A stretch of 64,000 nt of DNA from Bifidobacterium thermophilum. GTDB taxonomy: Bacteria; Actinomycetota; Actinomycetes; Actinomycetales; Bifidobacteriaceae. The stretch spans positions 62,001-126,000 of the forward strand of contig JGZV01000009.1 of assembly GCA_000741495.1 (NCBI GenBank), given 5' to 3'. Positions 54,579 to 62,794 of this stretch are shown one piece after another. How positions within the stretch are numbered: position 1 is the stretch's first letter; the number at the start of each line of letters is the position of its first letter. A model generated the notes under the pieces. That model saw only the letters and a list, made by a program, of their open reading frames with translations. It was not told the DNA's origin and made no database searches. The position numbers and the translations under genes were made by a program.

Positions 54579-57542
54579 TTGATCACCAGCTCGATCAATC
54601 CGTATCCCATACCCCCCCAGGCGCAGCTGTCCCCAGATGTCGACCCGTCGCTCGCCGACGCGTCGGATGTCGCCAAGGCCCTGCACGTCGATCCCGCAGT
54701 CGGATTGAGCACGCAGGAAGCCCGCCGTCGCAAGGAACAGTTCGGCCCCAACCAGCTGGCCAGTGCACCGCCCATACCCAAATGGAAGAAATTCCTCGCC
54801 CAATTCCGCGACCCGCTGGTGTACCTGCTGCTCGTCGCAACAGCCATATCCTTGGTCGCATGGTTCATCGAACGGGCGAACGCGCAGCCCGGCTCATCCA
54901 CAGAAGCCCTGCCATTCGACGCCATCGTCATCGTGCTGATCCTCATCGTCAACGCGGTGCTCGGCTACATACAAGAAGCACGAGCGGAACAGGCGGTGGC
55001 GGCGCTCGCCAGTATGACCGCCCCACAGACTTCCGTGTTGCGTGATGGAAAAGTCATGCGTATCGACACATCGGACGTCGTACCAGGCGATATCCTCGTA
55101 CTTGGCGAAGGCGATTCCGTATCCGCTGACGGCCGATTGATCGCCGCCGCCTCCCTGCGAATCGCGGAGGCAAGCCTGACCGGCGAATCCGTGCCGGTCG
55201 CCAAGAAGCCCGACATGCTGGACAGCGCCAAAGCGCTCGGCGACCGCACCAACATGGTATTCAACGGCACGTCCGTCACTCAAGGCACCGGGCGTGCGAT
55301 CGTCACCGGCACCGGCATGGACACGCAGGTTGGCAAAATTGCGGACATGCTGTCGCAAACCGACGACGAGCAAACCCCGCTGCAAAAGGAAATGACGCAC
55401 GTTTCCAAGGTGTTGGGTATCGCCGTGTGCATCATCGCTGTCGTGGTTCTGGCGGCGCTCGCATTCATGGAAGGTTTCCACAGCATCGATGACATCATCG
55501 AATCCCTGCTGCTTGCCGTGTCGCTTGCGGTGGCGGCCGTTCCCGAAGGCCTTGCCGCGATTCTCACCGTGGTGCTGGCACTCGGCGTGCAACGCATGGC
55601 CAAGCATCATGCGATTGTCAAGAAGCTGTCGTCCGTCGAAACGCTCGGTTCTGCTTCGGTGATCTGCTCCGACAAGACCGGCACGCTCACCCGCAACGAG
55701 ATGACTGTCGAACGGGTGGTCACACCGAGCGGCGAAGTGCAGTTGACCGGCACCGGGTATGCTCCCGAAGGTCGGATGATCGCCGTTGGTACCGCCGATG
55801 GCAACCTGGAAGTGCCAGCAGATATCCGTGCGGAAGTCTATGCCACGTTGGGTGCCGGCGCCTTGGCGAATGACGGTGAACTACGTGAAGGCAGCAAGCC
55901 CGGCACGTGGGATATCGTGGGCGATCCGACCGAAGTGTCGCTGATCGTCGCGGCACGCAAGACCAAGACCGACCGCCGGTTCGAGAACTTCCAGAGGGTC
56001 GGCGAAGTGCCGTTCACGTCGGAGCGCAAACGCATGTCGATTGTCGCCAAGGACAATGCGGATTCCGGTAAGCTCACGGTATTCGCCAAAGGTGCCCCTG
56101 ACGTACTGCTCGGCTACTGCACCCGCATCGCCGTGGGTGGTGCGGTACGCCCGATCACCGAAGGTGACCGGCAGGAAATCCTGCACCAGGTCGAACGACT
56201 GTCGAACGAGGCCTACCGCACGCTCGGCGAGGCTTACCGTCCGCTCGACACGGCGTCCATCGCCGAGGTGCCGGGCATGGTTTCCAACGCCGCCGGTGAG
56301 GTGATGGATATCGCCGACCAGAGCGATGCGCTGGAACGCGACATGATCTGGACCGGCATGGTCGGCATCATCGACCCGCCGCGCACCGAAGTACGTGACA
56401 GCGTCGCTGAAGCGCATCGCGCCGGCATCCGTACGGTTATGATCACCGGCGACCACCCGCTGACCGCCGCACGTATCGCCAGCGATCTCGGCATCATCGA
56501 GCAGGGCGGCAAGGCCCTGACCGGCGACCAGCTGGATGCCATGAGTCAGCAGGAGTTCGACAAGGCGACCTCCGAAGTGTCCGTATACGCTCGCGTCGCC
56601 CCCGAACACAAGCTCAAGATCGTCGACTCCCTGCAACGGCAGGGCAATATCGTGGCGATGACCGGCGACGGTGTCAACGACGCCCCAGCCGTCAAAACCG
56701 CGGATATCGGTGTGGCGATGGGCATCACCGGCACCGAAGTGACCAAGGAATCCGCCAAGATGATCCTGGCGGACGACAACTTCTCCACCATCGTGGCCGC
56801 CGTACGCGAAGGCCGTGGCATCTTCGACAACATCCGCAAATTCCTGCGCTACCTGCTCAGCTCGAATGTCGGCGAAGTGTTCACCGTGTTCTTTGGCGTG
56901 GTACTCGCCGGCTTCCTCGGCATCACCCAGCCGGGTTCCGCCGGTGTTACCGTGCCGTTGCTGGCAACGCAATTGCTGTGGATCAACCTGCTGACGGATG
57001 CCGCGCCGGCGCTCGCCATGGGTGTCGACCCGCAGACCGAAGACGTGATGAACCGCAAGCCGCGCAAGCTCACCGACCGGGTGATCGACCGCTCCATGTG
57101 GGGTGACATCGTATTCATCGGCGTCATCATGGCTGCGGTCACGCTGATCGGCATGGATATGCACCTGTCCGGTGGCCTGTTCACCGACCGTTCCGTCAAC
57201 GCCATCGGCCATGACGCACAGATGGTGGAAGCGCGCACCATGGGCTTCACCATTCTCGTGTTCGCCCAGCTGTTCAACGCGCTCGCCTCGCGTTCGGCGC
57301 GCCAGTCCGCGTTCGTCGGACTGTTCTCCAACGGCTGGCTGTGGGGTGCAATCGCGCTGTCTGTTGTGTTGCAGCTCGCGGTGATTTATCTGCCGTTCCT
57401 CAACACCGCGTTCGGCACCACACCGCTCAGCGGCGGCGCCTGGCTGGAATGCATCGGTCTGGCAGCCATCGTGCTGGTCGCTTCCGAACTGCGCAAGCTG
57501 GTGCTTCGCACGGTGGAACGCGGCAAGGAATCCGCGAAATAA
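54579..57542 (+). CDS. P-type cation-transporting ATPase (PII/Ca2+-like), start disrupted by a homopolymer
   Basis: A 987-residue ion pump. The phosphorylation motif is SDKTGTLT near residue 367, with TGES in the actuator domain, GDGVNDAPA in the hinge, and PEGLAAIL in TM4 as in PII-type pumps (Ca2+/Mn2+-like; ion not certain). About ten helices fit. The frame opens at TTG 54579, but the well-placed start is ATG 54575 with GAGGAG six bases upstream, in another frame. Removing one C from the seven-C run at 54612-54618 joins MVDHQLDQSVSHTP to QAQLSPDVDPS. So either TTG is used or the C-run differs. Confidence 0.9.
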   Translation: MITSSINPYPIPPQAQLSPDVDPSLADASDVAKALHVDPAVGLSTQEARRRKEQFGPNQLASAPPIPKWKKFLAQFRDPLVYLLLVATAISLVAWFIERANAQPGSSTEALPFDAIVIVLILIVNAVLGYIQEARAEQAVAALASMTAPQTSVLRDGKVMRIDTSDVVPGDILVLGEGDSVSADGRLIAAASLRIAEASLTGESVPVAKKPDMLDSAKALGDRTNMVFNGTSVTQGTGRAIVTGTGMDTQVGKIADMLSQTDDEQTPLQKEMTHVSKVLGIAVCIIAVVVLAALAFMEGFHSIDDIIESLLLAVSLAVAAVPEGLAAILTVVLALGVQRMAKHHAIVKKLSSVETLGSASVICSDKTGTLTRNEMTVERVVTPSGEVQLTGTGYAPEGRMIAVGTADGNLEVPADIRAEVYATLGAGALANDGELREGSKPGTWDIVGDPTEVSLIVAARKTKTDRRFENFQRVGEVPFTSERKRMSIVAKDNADSGKLTVFAKGAPDVLLGYCTRIAVGGAVRPITEGDRQEILHQVERLSNEAYRTLGEAYRPLDTASIAEVPGMVSNAAGEVMDIADQSDALERDMIWTGMVGIIDPPRTEVRDSVAEAHRAGIRTVMITGDHPLTAARIASDLGIIEQGGKALTGDQLDAMSQQEFDKATSEVSVYARVAPEHKLKIVDSLQRQGNIVAMTGDGVNDAPAVKTADIGVAMGITGTEVTKESAKMILADDNFSTIVAAVREGRGIFDNIRKFLRYLLSSNVGEVFTVFFGVVLAGFLGITQPGSAGVTVPLLATQLLWINLLTDAAPALAMGVDPQTEDVMNRKPRKLTDRVIDRSMWGDIVFIGVIMAAVTLIGMDMHLSGGLFTDRSVNAIGHDAQMVEARTMGFTILVFAQLFNALASRSARQSAFVGLFSNGWLWGAIALSVVLQLAVIYLPFLNTAFGTTPLSGGAWLECIGLAAIVLVASELRKLVLRTVERGKESAK

Positions 57543-57600
57543 CGGATTCGGCTGCCGGTGAGCGGCATCACGTCAACTCCCGTAGCCGGGCGCCGCTAAG

Positions 57601-57652
57601 CAAGGACGCCTCGTGACGGTCAAGCAATCGAACCCGTCATGCGGCGTCCTTG
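57601..57652 (+). terminator. Hairpin after the P-type ATPase
   Basis: CAAGGACGCC (57601-57610) pairs perfectly with GGCGTCCTTG (57643-57652), with an inner TGACGG/CCGTCA helix. No T-run. Confidence 0.5.
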
Positions 57653-57823
57653 CCGTATTCGGATGCGGAATGCGCAGCATGTTGCGGTCGCGGCGGCATA
57701 TGGTGAAACGATGGTGACAACAATACGTACGTGCGTGAGGCTGTCAGACGGTGAACGATAATGGCTTGTGCATATTCGTGCATGAGCACCGCAAGTACGG
57801 CTGGAAACGTGAATGAAGGCATG

Positions 57824-59002
57824 ATGACAGACGACGGACAGACGCAAGCGCAGCCCGCTTCCCCGCAGCAGGACGCGTTCGACAGCCAGCAGGATGATAG
57901 CCGCTGGGATGATCCGCTCAACCCGTGGGGCACCCTGTATGGCCGTGCTCAAGCATCTCCACAGCCGGATGACGACGTGATTGCCGCACGTCGGGAACAT
58001 GAACACACGTCCCTGTCGCCCCAAGCCTCAGCGGCGTATGCGGCAGGCAAAGCGACGGTACCGTCGCCGCAGCAGGGTGAGCGTAACGGATCGGCAGCCG
58101 CAGGTCGGGGGCTTGCCGCAGACAAGACGCCGTCCAACGAATCGTTGACAGCCACCCACTCCAGCCGGGAATCTGACCATGCCGCCGAGCCGGATTCCGC
58201 AGACCAGCCGACGGTCGAGCACCCCCATGAACGCGAGTTCCACGCCGGTGAGAACCGTGACCCACATGCTCTTGCGGCGCCACGGCCCAAACGTGAGCGC
58301 AAGCCCATCCCCACCGCCCTCTGGATTGCGGGAGGTGCAGCATGCAGCGCCATCATCGCGCTCGCATGTTCGGCATGTGCAACGGTCCGTGCAGTCGCCC
58401 CAGGCAAGCTATCCCAGCTCGCTGCGGTTCCCGTCTCGGCACTGACCGCCGTGGCGTGCGTGTTCGCCGTACTAGCCATCATTCTGGTGATTGCGGCCCG
58501 TGTCGCGGATTCCAAACGTCGCAAACGCGGGTATATCGGCACTACCGCCATCGTGCTCACCGCCTTGGCCGGCATGTTGATCGCCAGTGCGCTGGTGGTC
58601 GGCAACTTCTTCCCCGACGGCATCATCAAAGCGTCAGGACGCGATAACGCCCCGGTCAACAGCGTGGCACGCATGGAAACCGATATCGAGGCGGCAACTC
58701 AACGATGCACGGACGGCTGGCAGGTCATGGACGTCAGCGGATATCCAGGCATGAGCACGGTGGCGGTATGCAAAACCACGCGGATGGCGTTCGTCACCTT
58801 CGACAACGCGTCGGCCGCCTCCATGTACCACAGCGCGATCACGTCGAAAATCTCGTCCACACTGGACAGCTACTCCACCGACTCGCGTGCCCAAGGCGAC
58901 TGGCGCATCCTCAGCGGCGAACGCTGGATCGCCTTCGGCCAGAAATCCGACATCGAAGCCCTGCACGAGCAATGGGGCGGCGCCATCAGCACCGTGCAAT
59001 GA
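57824..59002 (+). CDS. Uncharacterised membrane protein with a long hydrophilic N-terminus
   Basis: I do not recognise this protein. The first 160 residues are hydrophilic and rich in Gln, Ser, Asp, Pro and Ala (WDDPLNPWGTLYGR is the most ordered stretch). Three hydrophobic segments follow (ALWIAGGAACSAIIALACSA, VSALTAVACVFAVLAIILVIAA, TTAIVLTALAGMLIASALVV). The final 110 residues are extracytoplasmic, with two cysteines (RCTDGWQV and VAVCKTT) that could form a disulfide. Start uncertain: ATG 57824 has GAAGG five bases before it; in-frame ATGs also occur at 57821, 57782 and 57761. Confidence 0.7.
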   Translation: MTDDGQTQAQPASPQQDAFDSQQDDSRWDDPLNPWGTLYGRAQASPQPDDDVIAARREHEHTSLSPQASAAYAAGKATVPSPQQGERNGSAAAGRGLAADKTPSNESLTATHSSRESDHAAEPDSADQPTVEHPHEREFHAGENRDPHALAAPRPKRERKPIPTALWIAGGAACSAIIALACSACATVRAVAPGKLSQLAAVPVSALTAVACVFAVLAIILVIAARVADSKRRKRGYIGTTAIVLTALAGMLIASALVVGNFFPDGIIKASGRDNAPVNSVARMETDIEAATQRCTDGWQVMDVSGYPGMSTVAVCKTTRMAFVTFDNASAASMYHSAITSKISSTLDSYSTDSRAQGDWRILSGERWIAFGQKSDIEALHEQWGGAISTVQ

Positions 59003-59069
59003 CTGCGGTTTTGGCGTGATGACGCCACCATCGGACAGTTGAGAACAATCCGCGGGTATATTGGGCGGT

Positions 59070-59813
59070 ATGAGTGAATCTTCGCAGCTGGTGGGTCGTG
59101 AATCGAGCGTGGTACCGGGGCGGTTCGGCGAACCGATGCAAGTGCATGAAGCCCAATGGTCGCGCGGAGGCGGCAACGCGCAGCCCAATCGTCCGATGCT
59201 GCTGTGCCTGCACGGCTGGGGGGTCGGAACGAGCAGGATTTGGGCGGATATGATGCGCTATGTGGCGCCCTACAACGATTTCGTGTCGCTGCGTGCGCCG
59301 CTCGTCTTGCAGGAGGAACGCGGGTCGATTCCAGGCGCCTACACGTGGTTCCACGATTGCGTGCCGACCGGCGAGGATTTGGACCGTGACGCCTTCGCCG
59401 CGGCCAACGCAATTGACGCATGGGTGTCTGAGCATATCCCCGCGGAACGTGACGTGGTGCCGATTGGCTTCTCCCAAGGCGGATTGCTTGCGATTCACCT
59501 GCTGCGTGTACATCCGGAACGGTACCGTGCCTCGATTTCGCTGTCCGGATTCCTTGCCCCCGCGCAAGTGCCGGGCACCGCTCCAGCAGATGGTCGGCTC
59601 GCCGACTTGCAGATTCCGACCTTCTTCGGCTACGGTCAGGCCGATACCGTGATCCCCGCGTATGAGATCCACGCGATGTCCGCCTGGCTGGAGGAGCACA
59701 CTTGGCTGACGGAGAAAAGCTACCGCGGGCTCGACCATGCGGTGAGCCTGCAGGAGTTCAACGACCTGCGCCAGTGGCTGATGCTGAACAACATCACATC
59801 CGGCATGCTGTGA
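59070..59813 (+). CDS. Phospholipase/carboxylesterase-type alpha/beta hydrolase
   Basis: A 247-residue cytoplasmic esterase of the abhydrolase_2 type (YpfH/carboxylesterase). LLCLHGWGVG is the oxyanion segment, PIGFSQGGLLA the nucleophile elbow, and the C-terminal GYGQADTVIP and GLDHAVS place the Asp and His. Substrate unknown. The start is ATG 59070; a TATATT -10-like sequence sits only 7 bases before it and no SD is seen, so the message may be leaderless. An in-frame TTG three codons upstream is a less likely start. Confidence 0.85.
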   Translation: MSESSQLVGRESSVVPGRFGEPMQVHEAQWSRGGGNAQPNRPMLLCLHGWGVGTSRIWADMMRYVAPYNDFVSLRAPLVLQEERGSIPGAYTWFHDCVPTGEDLDRDAFAAANAIDAWVSEHIPAERDVVPIGFSQGGLLAIHLLRVHPERYRASISLSGFLAPAQVPGTAPADGRLADLQIPTFFGYGQADTVIPAYEIHAMSAWLEEHTWLTEKSYRGLDHAVSLQEFNDLRQWLMLNNITSGML

Positions 59814-59821
59814 GCGGCGGT

Positions 59822-59998
59822 TGTGTGAGGATTGGCTCACACTATGACGGTCTGGACGGCCGGAATCCGCTCATCGGGCACCGATACGTGTTACTGTGTG
59901 AGGATTCGCTCACAATGTGGCCCCCAGGATGCCTCCAAACGGCTGATTGGCTGGTGGCAGGAGCCTGCGCGTGAGACCCGCGATCCGCTCACACGCCG
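59822..59998. repeat. Three GTGAG...CTCAC dyads between the esterase and the antiporter
   Basis: A 20-bp near-identical repeat, TGTGTGAGGATTSGCTCACA, occurs at 59822-59841 and 59895-59914 (one difference); each is itself an inverted repeat. A third dyad, GCGTGAG with CTCACACGC, spans about 59969-59995 and covers the stop codon of the antiporter gene. They lie between convergent genes and may be terminators or a small dispersed repeat. Confidence 0.7.
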
Positions 59999-62067
59999 GA
60001 ATCCGCATCCACCTGCATCACGTACACGTTGCGGCGCAACTGCCGCATCTGGGCACGGTTGATCCGCCCGTCCTCGAACAGATCCTGGATGATACCCAGC
60101 TCAATCGCATAGCTGTCGCGCTTGACATCCTCCACCTCGTTGATGGTCTCCGCGCTGCGCTCCATATTCGGCCGGTTGCGCAGGGAAGCCTCGGCACGCT
60201 GATAATCAAGGATCAGCGCCGAACAATCCTCGGTATTGTAGGTGCCCGCATGCATCTGCTCATACAGCTTGCCGATTACCACATGAATCGCCTCAAGCTG
60301 GGTGCCGCGAACGGCAGCGTAGATTTCATCCTCGCTCATCAGCGGTGCCGTGCGCAGAATTTTGCCGTAAATCCGCCGCGCCAACAGGGATACCCGGCGT
60401 TGCAGCGCGCGGAACCGACCGCGAATCTGCGATACCGCCTGCGAATTTCTTGACCCCGCTGTCGCATGACGCAACGTGGTCATCAGCTGGTCGAGCATAC
60501 GCTCGCAGGCTTCGATATGCAGGTCACGCTGGTGTGTTGCCGCCGGGGTTGCGGGCTCCTCGTTCTTCAGGTCGATGATCCGCTGCTTGAGGAAGTCTTT
60601 CTCCCACTGCAACGCCTCGATTTGCAGGGCTTCGAAGCCTTGCGGGTCGGCGCTGCCGATGCGGTGCTTGAGCCGGGTGATGCGCTTGGTGTACGAGTCG
60701 ATGACCGCGAGTACGGACCGTCGGTTTTCCGGGGTGACGCGGCGGGCGAGCTCCTCGACGGTCTGGCGGAGCACCTCGACAGTGATGTCATCCATCTCCT
60801 TGGTGCTTCGCCGATGGTTCGGGGCGAGCAGCGGCAGCAGGAAGTTCGCCAGCAGCAGAGTCACGATGATGACGCCGGCTGCCACGAATATCAGTTCGTC
60901 GCGCATCGGGAAATCGGCGCCCGCGGCGATGGTGTACGGGATGGTGAACATCAGGGACAGGGTGATGGTGCCTTTTGGCCCGCCGAAGGTCATGATTGCG
61001 GCGGAACGCCAACGTTCTGGGGTCATCCGGCGGCGTCGGCCTGTGCGCTGGTCGCGGGCGATACGCAGCATGGCGGCCACCCACACGAACCGCATGGCGA
61101 CCACCACAACGGATACCAGTGCGATGATCCCCAGCAGCATGGTGTTGCTTTCCGTGGGGTCGGCCCATGTGGTGCCCAGCACGTCCGGCAGCATCATGCC
61201 CAGCATGATGAACACGGAACCGTTCAATGCGAACGACAGCACCGCCCACACGCTGGATGACACGATGTTGGTACGGGCAACATTCGGGCCCACGCCGCTG
61301 CGGTCGTATCGGGCAATCAGGCCCGCCGCGACGACCGCGAGGATGCCGGACACACCAATCGCCTCCGCGCCCAGATACAGCAGGAACGGCAGGAACAGTT
61401 CCATCAGAATACGTGACGTGGTGGTTTCCCAACCGAAGGAGCGCATCAGGCCGAACACCCAATTGGCGAACACGCCGAACACCAAGCCGAGCAGGGCCCC
61501 GCCGAAGAACGAGACCGCGAACTCCCCGGCGGCGGCCCCGACGGAGAACGTGCCGGTGACTGCCGCGAGAATGGAAAACTGGAAGCCGACAATGCCGGAG
61601 GCGTCATTGAACAGGGATTCGCCTTCGAGAATCCCGCGCTGCCGTTCACTCAGCGTGGCTTCATGGCTTAAGGATGTGACGGCGACCGCGTCAGTCGGGC
61701 CGAGGGCCGCGCCCAGTGCGAGCGCGGCGGCAAGTGGTACGGCAGGCCATGCGGCATGGGTCACATACCCTACGGCGACCATCGTGGCGATTGCCAGGCC
61801 GATGGCAAGTGACAGCGACAGTTTGAGATTTTTCAGCAGTGTGGTTTTATCGATGCTGCGCGCCTCAAGGTAGAGCAGCGGTGCGATGAACAGCACCATG
61901 AACAGTTCCGGGTCCAGGGTGACATCCGGGAAAAACGGGAGCTGCGACGCGATCGCTCCCAGCACGATCTGCACGAGCGGCGTGGATACCTTGGGAATGA
62001 AGCGGCTGAGGAATGATGACACCACGACCGCGCCGACAATGCACAGTACGAGGGTCAGTTCCGTCAT
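59989..62067 (-). CDS. CPA1-family Na+/H+ antiporter
   Basis: A 692-residue membrane protein with about twelve helices in residues 1-415, including LFMVLFIAPLLYLEA, GPTDAVAVTSL and ESLFNDASGIV with the ion-binding Asn-Asp pair. The C-terminal 270 residues are cytoplasmic, charged and helical (TKRITRLKHRIGSADPQG, DLHIEACERMLDQLM), a regulatory tail of the YjcE/NhaP type. It exchanges cytoplasmic Na+ or K+ for protons; the ion is not predicted. AAGGAAGG precedes the ATG. Transcription runs toward the esterase. Confidence 0.93.
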   Translation of the reverse strand: MTELTLVLCIVGAVVVSSFLSRFIPKVSTPLVQIVLGAIASQLPFFPDVTLDPELFMVLFIAPLLYLEARSIDKTTLLKNLKLSLSLAIGLAIATMVAVGYVTHAAWPAVPLAAALALGAALGPTDAVAVTSLSHEATLSERQRGILEGESLFNDASGIVGFQFSILAAVTGTFSVGAAAGEFAVSFFGGALLGLVFGVFANWVFGLMRSFGWETTTSRILMELFLPFLLYLGAEAIGVSGILAVVAAGLIARYDRSGVGPNVARTNIVSSSVWAVLSFALNGSVFIMLGMMLPDVLGTTWADPTESNTMLLGIIALVSVVVVAMRFVWVAAMLRIARDQRTGRRRRMTPERWRSAAIMTFGGPKGTITLSLMFTIPYTIAAGADFPMRDELIFVAAGVIIVTLLLANFLLPLLAPNHRRSTKEMDDITVEVLRQTVEELARRVTPENRRSVLAVIDSYTKRITRLKHRIGSADPQGFEALQIEALQWEKDFLKQRIIDLKNEEPATPAATHQRDLHIEACERMLDQLMTTLRHATAGSRNSQAVSQIRGRFRALQRRVSLLARRIYGKILRTAPLMSEDEIYAAVRGTQLEAIHVVIGKLYEQMHAGTYNTEDCSALILDYQRAEASLRNRPNMERSAETINEVEDVKRDSYAIELGIIQDLFEDGRINRAQMRQLRRNVYVMQVDADSGV

Positions 62068-62230
62068 GATGCCGCCTTCCTTGGACTAGGTGGGCTCTGG
62101 TGGGCTCGCGGGTTCGGGCGCTCGGTCGCGTTGTACCGTCGCGTGGCGCGTGGTATCCGTGGATGATTCCCAGCGTACCGGGTGCAGATGAATTCTGTTC
62201 GCTGCAAGCAGTGCCGCTAGACTGGCTGGT

Positions 62231-62713
62231 ATGGCGGAAACAGGAAGCCGCGCGGCAGACAGCGGAACGTTGCACGGGCAGATGCAGCTGGCGCTGGATC
62301 TGGCGCGTGAGGCGGCACGGGATGGTGACGTGCCGGTGGGCGCAGTGGTCATCGGCGCTGATGGCGCGGTGCTTGGGCGCGGGCGCAATCTGCGCGAGCA
62401 TGGCGGCGACCCGTTGGCCCACGCTGAAGTCGAGGCGATGCGGCAGGCTGCGGCCGGGCAGGGAAGCTGGAATCTTGCCGATTGCACGCTGGTCGTCACA
62501 TTGGAGCCGTGCCCGATGTGTGCCGGAGCATGCCTGCAAACCCACATCGGGCGCATCGTGTTTGGAGCGTGGGACGCCAAATTGGGCGCCTGCGGTTCGG
62601 TGTGGGATATCCCGCGTGATCCGCATGTCGGCTCATTCCCTGAAGTGTATGGGGGAGTATGCGAGGACGAGTGCGCACATCTTCTCGCGGATTTCTTTAG
62701 CCCCAGGCGGTGA
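62231..62713 (+). CDS. tadA: tRNA-specific adenosine deaminase TadA
   Basis: TadA converts A34 to inosine in tRNA-Arg(ACG). The 160-residue protein has the zinc motifs HAEVEAM (His and proton-shuttle Glu) and PCPMCAGAC (two Cys), with VPVGAVVI before them, so it is catalytically complete. No SD is evident before ATG 62231; a TAGACT hexamer lies 8 bases upstream, so a leaderless message is possible. The promoter region is shared with the divergent antiporter. Confidence 0.95.
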   Translation: MAETGSRAADSGTLHGQMQLALDLAREAARDGDVPVGAVVIGADGAVLGRGRNLREHGGDPLAHAEVEAMRQAAAGQGSWNLADCTLVVTLEPCPMCAGACLQTHIGRIVFGAWDAKLGACGSVWDIPRDPHVGSFPEVYGGVCEDECAHLLADFFSPRR

Positions 62714-62740
62714 ATCGGGCCGTCCCCGGCTGAGATGTCA

Positions 62741-62787
62741 TGTCACGTCACACCCGCGCACCTCAAGCGCACGCATGTGACGTGACA
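62741..62787. terminator. Bidirectional hairpin between tadA and the alpha-galactosidase
   Basis: TGTCACGTCAC (62741-62751) pairs perfectly with GTGACGTGACA (62777-62787) around a 25-base loop. GTCACACCCGC also occurs as a direct repeat beside each side. Between convergent genes. Confidence 0.6.
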
Positions 62788-62794
62788 CGCGAAG

